Source: Pseudomonadota bacterium (lineage in GTDB: Bacteria > Pseudomonadota > Alphaproteobacteria > Rhizobiales > Beijerinckiaceae). From it: a stretch of 9,866 nt of DNA. Numbering within the stretch: position 1 is the first letter of the stretch; the number at the start of each line of letters is the position of its first letter. The notes under the pieces are model-generated. The model was not told where the DNA came from and ran no database searches. It saw nothing but the letters and a program-made list of their open reading frames with translations. The position numbers and the translations under genes were made by a program. Where the stretch lies: positions 1 through 9,866 of the forward strand of contig JAKANG010000014.1 of assembly GCA_021812505.1 (NCBI GenBank). The letters are read 5' to 3'. Shown piece after piece: positions 7,522-9,866 of the stretch.

Positions 7522-7629
7522 TTCAGCTTGAGCTTAATTCGGCCTCCCCCCTCAGGCCGAGGAAAAAGGAAACGCCCGCCACGGATGCACTGGCGGGCGT
7601 TTTCTGATTTGGGCGCAGGTCAAGCTGAA
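7522..7629 (-). repeat. Three-stem inverted-repeat element after the 77-residue gene
   Basis: A perfect 10-bp inverted repeat, TTCAGCTTGA (7522-7531) and TCAAGCTGAA (7620-7629), encloses two further perfect hairpins. One is TCGGCCT/AGGCCGA (7539-7545 with 7554-7560), the other the strong stem described separately as a terminator (7570-7602). The outer right arm abuts the stop codon at 7630. The RNA could fold as a three-way junction, or the outer arms could be coincidence, since a 10-bp repeat at this distance is not rare in 10 kb. Confidence 0.45.
7561..7602 (-). terminator. Intrinsic terminator of the 77-residue gene
   Basis: AAACGCCCGCCA (7570-7581) pairs perfectly with TGGCGGGCGTTT (7591-7602) around a 9-nt loop. 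On the minus strand the stem is followed by a pyrimidine tract TTTCCTTTTTCC, so it should end transcripts from the gene whose stop lies at 7630. On the plus strand it is followed by only a short T stretch, so it may act in both directions. Confidence 0.75.
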
Positions 7630-7863
7630 TCAGCTATTGTCGTTTTCGGTCGTCGGCTTTGGGTGGTCTTTTTCCCGATACCAAGAGCGAGATGAATTTG
7701 CTTCGAAAGCGTGGCCTCGGGGGCTGACGATGTTTCTCACAATGTGTCCATGGATCGCCAGTCCGCGCGCGTGAACCAACGCCCCCTCAAGCGATGCCGA
7801 GGGCGCCGTCCGCGACTCCATGCGCCGGGTGACACTGTAATAATTGACGTACCAGCCAACCAT
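7630..7863 (-). CDS. Small conserved-looking hypothetical protein, 77 aa
   Basis: This short gene is supported by a textbook ribosome site, GGAGG with a 6-nt spacer before the ATG at 7863, and by a strong terminator just after its stop. The start of the product (MVGWYVNYYSVTRR) is rich in aromatic residues. The middle (EGALVHARGLAIHGHIVRNIVSPRG, described here as residues 26-50) resembles small alphaproteobacterial proteins of unknown function that alternate a short strand, an Ala-rich helix and a second strand. There is no signal peptide or membrane segment. The last 20 residues are polar and low in complexity and probably disordered. It stands alone between two intergenic gaps, and no function can be assigned. 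Confidence 0.65.
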   Translation of the reverse strand: MVGWYVNYYSVTRRMESRTAPSASLEGALVHARGLAIHGHIVRNIVSPRGHAFEANSSRSWYREKDHPKPTTENDNS

Positions 7864-8120
7864 TTTCAGCCTCCGATATCCTGCGCTGCGAGGTCAACAG
7901 TCTAACGAGGCCCTGTGACGGCGATTATGCGTCTGAATGACGGCAAAGGTTTAGATGACGATCGGGTCACATTCGCCCCATTCCCGGCGCCCGATATCCG
8001 TTCCAATCCGGCAAGATTGCGCAATCACGCCGCCTTCCGTGCGGCGGAATCGGCGTGCGTGGCCGAGGGTCGTGGCGATTCCTGTCCGTGGTCCAAGCGG
8101 GCGCGCTACCTATGCTTGAG
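7864..8120. other. Intergenic with a 12-bp palindrome, no gene supported
   Basis: No gene is supported here. A perfect palindrome GATTGCGCAATC lies at 8015-8026, followed directly by a hairpin CGCCGC-N7-GCGGCG at 8028-8046. The hairpin could be the 3' end of the secreted-protein transcript, but no T-run follows it on the minus strand. The region should also carry the promoter of the 77-residue gene; a TTGACC occurs close to its ribosome site but has no properly spaced -10. Confidence 0.45.
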
Positions 8121-8411
8121 CTACAGGTCGTGTTCGCCTCGCGCCGCGCAGTGCCATTCCTTGACCGTCCAAGCAGGGTGTTGGCTCTGCCACTCCGCCA
8201 TGCCAAACATGCCGGCGACGCTCTGACATTGCATCCGCGTCGCCGCCTGTGTCCGCTGGCGAAACGAAGCACAGCGGCCATCGGCGTTACACGCGACGCC
8301 TCGAACGTCGAAACCCTGCTCGACGGACGCTTCCTGCGCCATCAAGACGGATGGGGAAGCGCCCCAGATGGGCGCGGCGAGGACCACGCCAGCCAGCAGC
8401 CTTGTGAACAT
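8121..8411 (-). CDS. Small secreted four-cysteine hypothetical protein, 96 aa
   Basis: The product begins with a clear Sec signal peptide (MFTRLLAGVVLAAP, core residues 4-17) and probable cleavage after an AxA-like site near MAQA/E (about residue 25-28). The mature part of about 70 residues has four cysteines (41, 47, 62, 88), enough for two disulfide bonds in the periplasm. It ends in a segment rich in Trp (QHPAWTVKEWHC, 77-88) of a type common in small alphaproteobacterial exported proteins of unknown function. The ATG at 8411 has GGGAGGG with a 6-nt spacer. The frame is preferred over the overlapping plus-strand frame at 8055-8459 because only this one has a signal peptide and ribosome site. 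No function is recognised. Confidence 0.75.
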   Translation of the reverse strand: MFTRLLAGVVLAAPIWGASPSVLMAQEASVEQGFDVRGVACNADGRCASFRQRTQAATRMQCQSVAGMFGMAEWQSQHPAWTVKEWHCAARGEHDL

Positions 8412-8687
8412 GGACCGCCCTCCCTGAAACGGGAAAATCCGCAGCCCATATCTTCATAGACGGCTGCGTCATTCTCAAGGCCGCCGATCTTGAGGTGGAA
8501 ACTTGGCCCAGGGAATCAGACGCCGCGAGGCGCCGCGGAGTTCGGCGCTCGCACGATTTCAGAACCGAGCGTTCCGATGCCGGCTTGCCGTGACTCGGCC
8601 CGGATTTCCCCGCCCCGCGCCATCAGCCGCGACCAATTCGACCGGCGAAGAATGGCAAAAGGGCGACGACAGAGAATCACGGACGGA
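8412..8687. other. Intergenic, no gene supported
   Basis: This 276-bp gap lies between the secreted-protein gene and the putative terminator of tRNA-Trp. It should contain the minus-strand promoter of the secreted-protein gene; TTGAGA at about 8474-8479 is a possible -35, but the matching -10 is poor. The plus-strand open frames here (8490-8738 and 8503-8790) have no ribosome site and an Arg/Pro-rich composition typical of spurious frames. secE, which might be expected after tuf-trnW, is absent. Confidence 0.5.
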
Positions 8688-8719
8688 GAAAAATCAGCCG
8701 GAGCTTCGCGCTGCCCGGC
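8688..8719 (-). terminator. Probable terminator of tRNA-Trp
   Basis: On the minus strand GCCGG-GC-AGC, loop GCGAA, GCT-CCGGC forms an 8-bp stem with a 2-nt bulge, followed by TGATTTTTCT. It lies 72 nt after the tRNA and would make tRNA-Trp end its own transcript. Confidence 0.55.
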
Positions 8720-8790
8720 CCTTTTGTTGCCCGATTAATTGCCCAGGAAAAGGATCATTGCTGGCGCCTCGCACTAACCCATTGAGTTAA

Positions 8791-8866
8791 TGGCAGGAGT
8801 GGCCGGGCTCGAACCGACGACACCCGGTTTTGGAGACCGGTGCTCTACCAACTGAGCTACACTCCT
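8791..8866 (-). tRNA. trnW: tRNA-Trp (CCA)
   Basis: The minus strand folds as a complete 76-nt cloverleaf. The acceptor stem is AGGAGTG/CACTCCT with discriminator G and an encoded CCA. The D arm is GCTC-AGTTGGTA-GAGC. The anticodon stem CCGGT/ACCGG holds the loop CTCCAAA with anticodon CCA (plus-strand bases 8831-8833). The T arm contains GGTTCGAGCC. The anticodon reads UGG, the tryptophan codon. It lies downstream of tuf, the usual alphaproteobacterial neighbour, but with an extra gene between. Confidence 0.97.
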
Positions 8867-8950
8867 GCAGGCGCGTCATGTGACGCGGCCAGCGCAGTTC
8901 TCTTAGCCGCAATCTTCGGTTTCACGCAAGCCCGGCCAGCGCGAAATGAC

Positions 8951-8999
8951 AAAAAAGCGTCCCACGCGAAAGGCCCCGCCATCGGGGTGGGGCCTTTCG
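8951..8999 (-). terminator. Tandem-hairpin terminator of the SnoaL-like gene
   Basis: CGAAAGGCCCC (8967-8977) pairs perfectly with GGGGCCTTTCG (8989-8999). Reading on the minus strand, a second short hairpin GCGT-GGG-ACGC (8957-8967) follows and leads straight into six T residues (8956-8951). The stems share one base and so compete at the junction. It lies 38 nt after the stop of the SnoaL-like gene. Confidence 0.75.
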
Positions 9000-9037
9000 G
9001 GGGTTGGCTGGTCGTGAAACGCGGGCTCGGGATCGGA

Positions 9038-9496
9038 TCAGTGGGACCGAGGCGTCATCGTTTCCATAGCCGCCGGTGGCAAGCCGATGGCGTGCGCGTC
9101 GCCGCCGATATAGGCCTGCACCAGGGCATGCGTATCGACAAATTCGTGGAAGACGACGACCTTGCCGCCCATGATCTTGAAGACATGGCACCAATCGTTC
9201 TCGAAACGGACGCCCGAGCGCCGCATCCGGCCTCTGGTGTGGCCCATCACCAGAACAAAGCCCGTCCCGAACTGAAATTCGCGCGGCGTGAAGCTTTCGA
9301 TCTCGATATTCAGCGCGAGTTCGGAGAAATAACCCGAGATTTCCTTAACGCCTTTCCGCTCGCCGCCCCAAGGCAGGAGCGCCGGATCCGTGTTCGATTT
9401 CCATTCGATATGCGGATCCGCCGCAGCGAGAATTTTGTCGAGGCCGCCGCTCAGGAACGCGGCATAGAGCGACTTGACGAAATCGACATTGTTCAT
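9038..9496 (-). CDS. SnoaL/NTF2-like domain protein (ketosteroid isomerase-related)
   Basis: The 152-residue product has the layout of the SnoaL-like branch of the NTF2 fold. It has an N-terminal helix ([20 protein letters not shown], 4-23), then DPHIEWKSN (28-36), a P-W-G-G-E-R-KGV loop (42-50), a helix ending in YFSEL, and a curved sheet closing with [21 protein letters not shown] (102-122). Many members of this family bind small hydrophobic ligands or isomerise steroids or polyketides, but substrate cannot be predicted. The ATG at 9496 is chosen because GGAGGG lies 7 nt upstream; an in-frame ATG at 9511 would place the ribosome site inside the gene. It lies between tuf and tRNA-Trp with its own terminator, so it is a separate unit inserted into that usually tight pair. 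Confidence 0.88.
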   Translation of the reverse strand: MNNVDFVKSLYAAFLSGGLDKILAAADPHIEWKSNTDPALLPWGGERKGVKEISGYFSELALNIEIESFTPREFQFGTGFVLVMGHTRGRMRRSGVRFENDWCHVFKIMGGKVVVFHEFVDTHALVQAYIGGDAHAIGLPPAAMETMTPRSH

Positions 9497-9693
9497 GGAC
9501 GTTCCCTCCAACCCCGCGAAGCGAATCCTCCACGCGTTGGAAGCGAGCGGAATGCGGATGCGGAAGAAGGGCAGAACACGATCGGCGCTGTCCTTTGCCC
9601 GGCGCCGCCAGGGCGCGCTCCCGAGCGCGGAATTCCCAGTATTTTATCGCCGGAAGGCGGCGTCGCCCAAATCAAAGAGGCGTGAACACAAAA

Positions 9694-9716
9694 AAGGGAG
9701 CCCGCCGGGCTCCCTT
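9694..9716 (-). terminator. Intrinsic terminator of tuf
   Basis: AAGGGAGCCC (9694-9703) pairs perfectly with GGGCTCCCTT (9707-9716) around a 3-nt loop, and on the minus strand the stem ends in a run of six T (9695-9690). It lies about 28 nt after the tuf stop codon and should end the tuf transcript before the SnoaL-like gene. Confidence 0.88.
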
Positions 9717-9743
9717 CATCATTCTCGGGATCGATCGATCAGA

Positions 9744-9866
9744 TTACTCGATGATCGAAGCGACGACGCCGGCTCCGACGGTGCGGCCGCCTTCGCGGAT
9801 GGCGAAGCGCAGCTTCTCTTCCATCGCGATCGGAACGATCAGCGCGACCGTCATCGTCACATTGTC
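9744..9866 (-). CDS. tuf: Elongation factor Tu, C-terminal 41 residues (partial)
   Basis: The minus strand reads [20 protein letters not shown] and continues to a GVVASIIE C-terminus with a TAA stop at 9744-9746. This is the end of domain 3 of EF-Tu, the GTPase that brings aminoacyl-tRNA to the ribosome. The remaining 5' part lies beyond the window. Codon use is strongly biased to C-ending codons, as expected for a highly expressed gene. Alphaproteobacteria often carry two tuf copies; the nearby tRNA-Trp suggests this is the copy normally found upstream of secE-nusG rather than the one in the str operon. Confidence 0.97.
   Translation of the reverse strand, partial: DNVTMTVALIVPIAMEEKLRFAIREGGRTVGAGVVASIIE

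Noticed and set aside
7381..7695. 104-codon plus-strand frame between two minus-strand genes
   Set aside because: It passes through two hairpins including a strong terminator and into the end of the 77-residue gene; no motif or ribosome site.
7915..8226. 103-codon plus-strand frame
   Set aside because: It overlaps the secreted-protein gene, lacks a ribosome site and has no recognisable domain.
8055..8459. 134-codon plus-strand frame opposite the secreted protein
   Set aside because: The minus-strand frame has a signal peptide and perfect Shine-Dalgarno site; this one has neither.
8503..8790. 95-codon plus-strand frame near tRNA-Trp
   Set aside because: Arg/Pro-rich composition, no ribosome site, and it covers the putative tRNA terminator.
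9729..9740. GATC repeated three times after tuf
   Set aside because: Only 12 bases long; chance or a minor methylation cluster, not evidence of an origin.
1..9866. CRISPR array, insertion sequence, prophage or retron
   Set aside because: No regularly spaced repeats, transposase, integrase or reverse-transcriptase motifs are visible on either strand.

Overview
The window is GC-rich DNA from a proteobacterium, most likely an alphaproteobacterium of the Hyphomicrobiales (Rhizobiales) type, possibly near the methylotroph/methanotroph or photosynthetic Beijerinckiaceae and Methylocystaceae. This rests on the paired HupSL and HupUV hydrogenases, the EF-Tu C-terminus near tRNA-Trp, and the codon bias; the genus cannot be read from the sequence. 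All convincing genes lie on the minus strand, so the biological order runs from high to low coordinates.

Region 1 (9866 to about 8690) is a housekeeping remnant. It holds the last 41 codons of tuf (EF-Tu) with a strong terminator, a SnoaL/NTF2-like small protein with its own terminator, and a complete tRNA-Trp(CCA) followed by a probable terminator. In many alphaproteobacteria tuf-trnW is followed by secE-nusG; here no secE follows, so this may be a synteny breakpoint or island edge.

Region 2 (about 8690 to 6614) is sparse. It holds a 96-residue secreted four-cysteine protein, a 77-residue small protein with a perfect Shine-Dalgarno site and a structured 3' end, and an exported protein resembling the chorismate lyase/UTRA fold.

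Region 3 (6460 to 1) is a hydrogen-sensing and hydrogen-oxidising cluster. hupU and hupV (also called hoxB and hoxC) encode a regulatory [NiFe] hydrogenase and are translationally coupled. A DUF1614 membrane protein follows. After an AT-rich control region come hupS and hupL, the subunits of a group 1d-type, membrane-bound, oxygen-tolerant uptake hydrogenase; hupL runs off the window about 20 codons before its expected end.

The control region before hupS has the architecture of a sigma-54 promoter: a -24/-12 element with exact GG-N10-GC spacing, a one-mismatch IHF site at about -66 to -78, and an imperfect palindrome at about -142 that could bind the NtrC-type activator HoxA/HupR. The likely logic is that HupUV senses H2, signals through a HupT/HoxJ kinase and HupR/HoxA regulator (neither in the window), and switches on hupSL.

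The most unusual observation is in HupL: the near-invariant Asp of the C-terminal DPCxxC motif, part of the active-site canopy, reads Ala (APC). I see no CRISPR array, transposase or phage gene.
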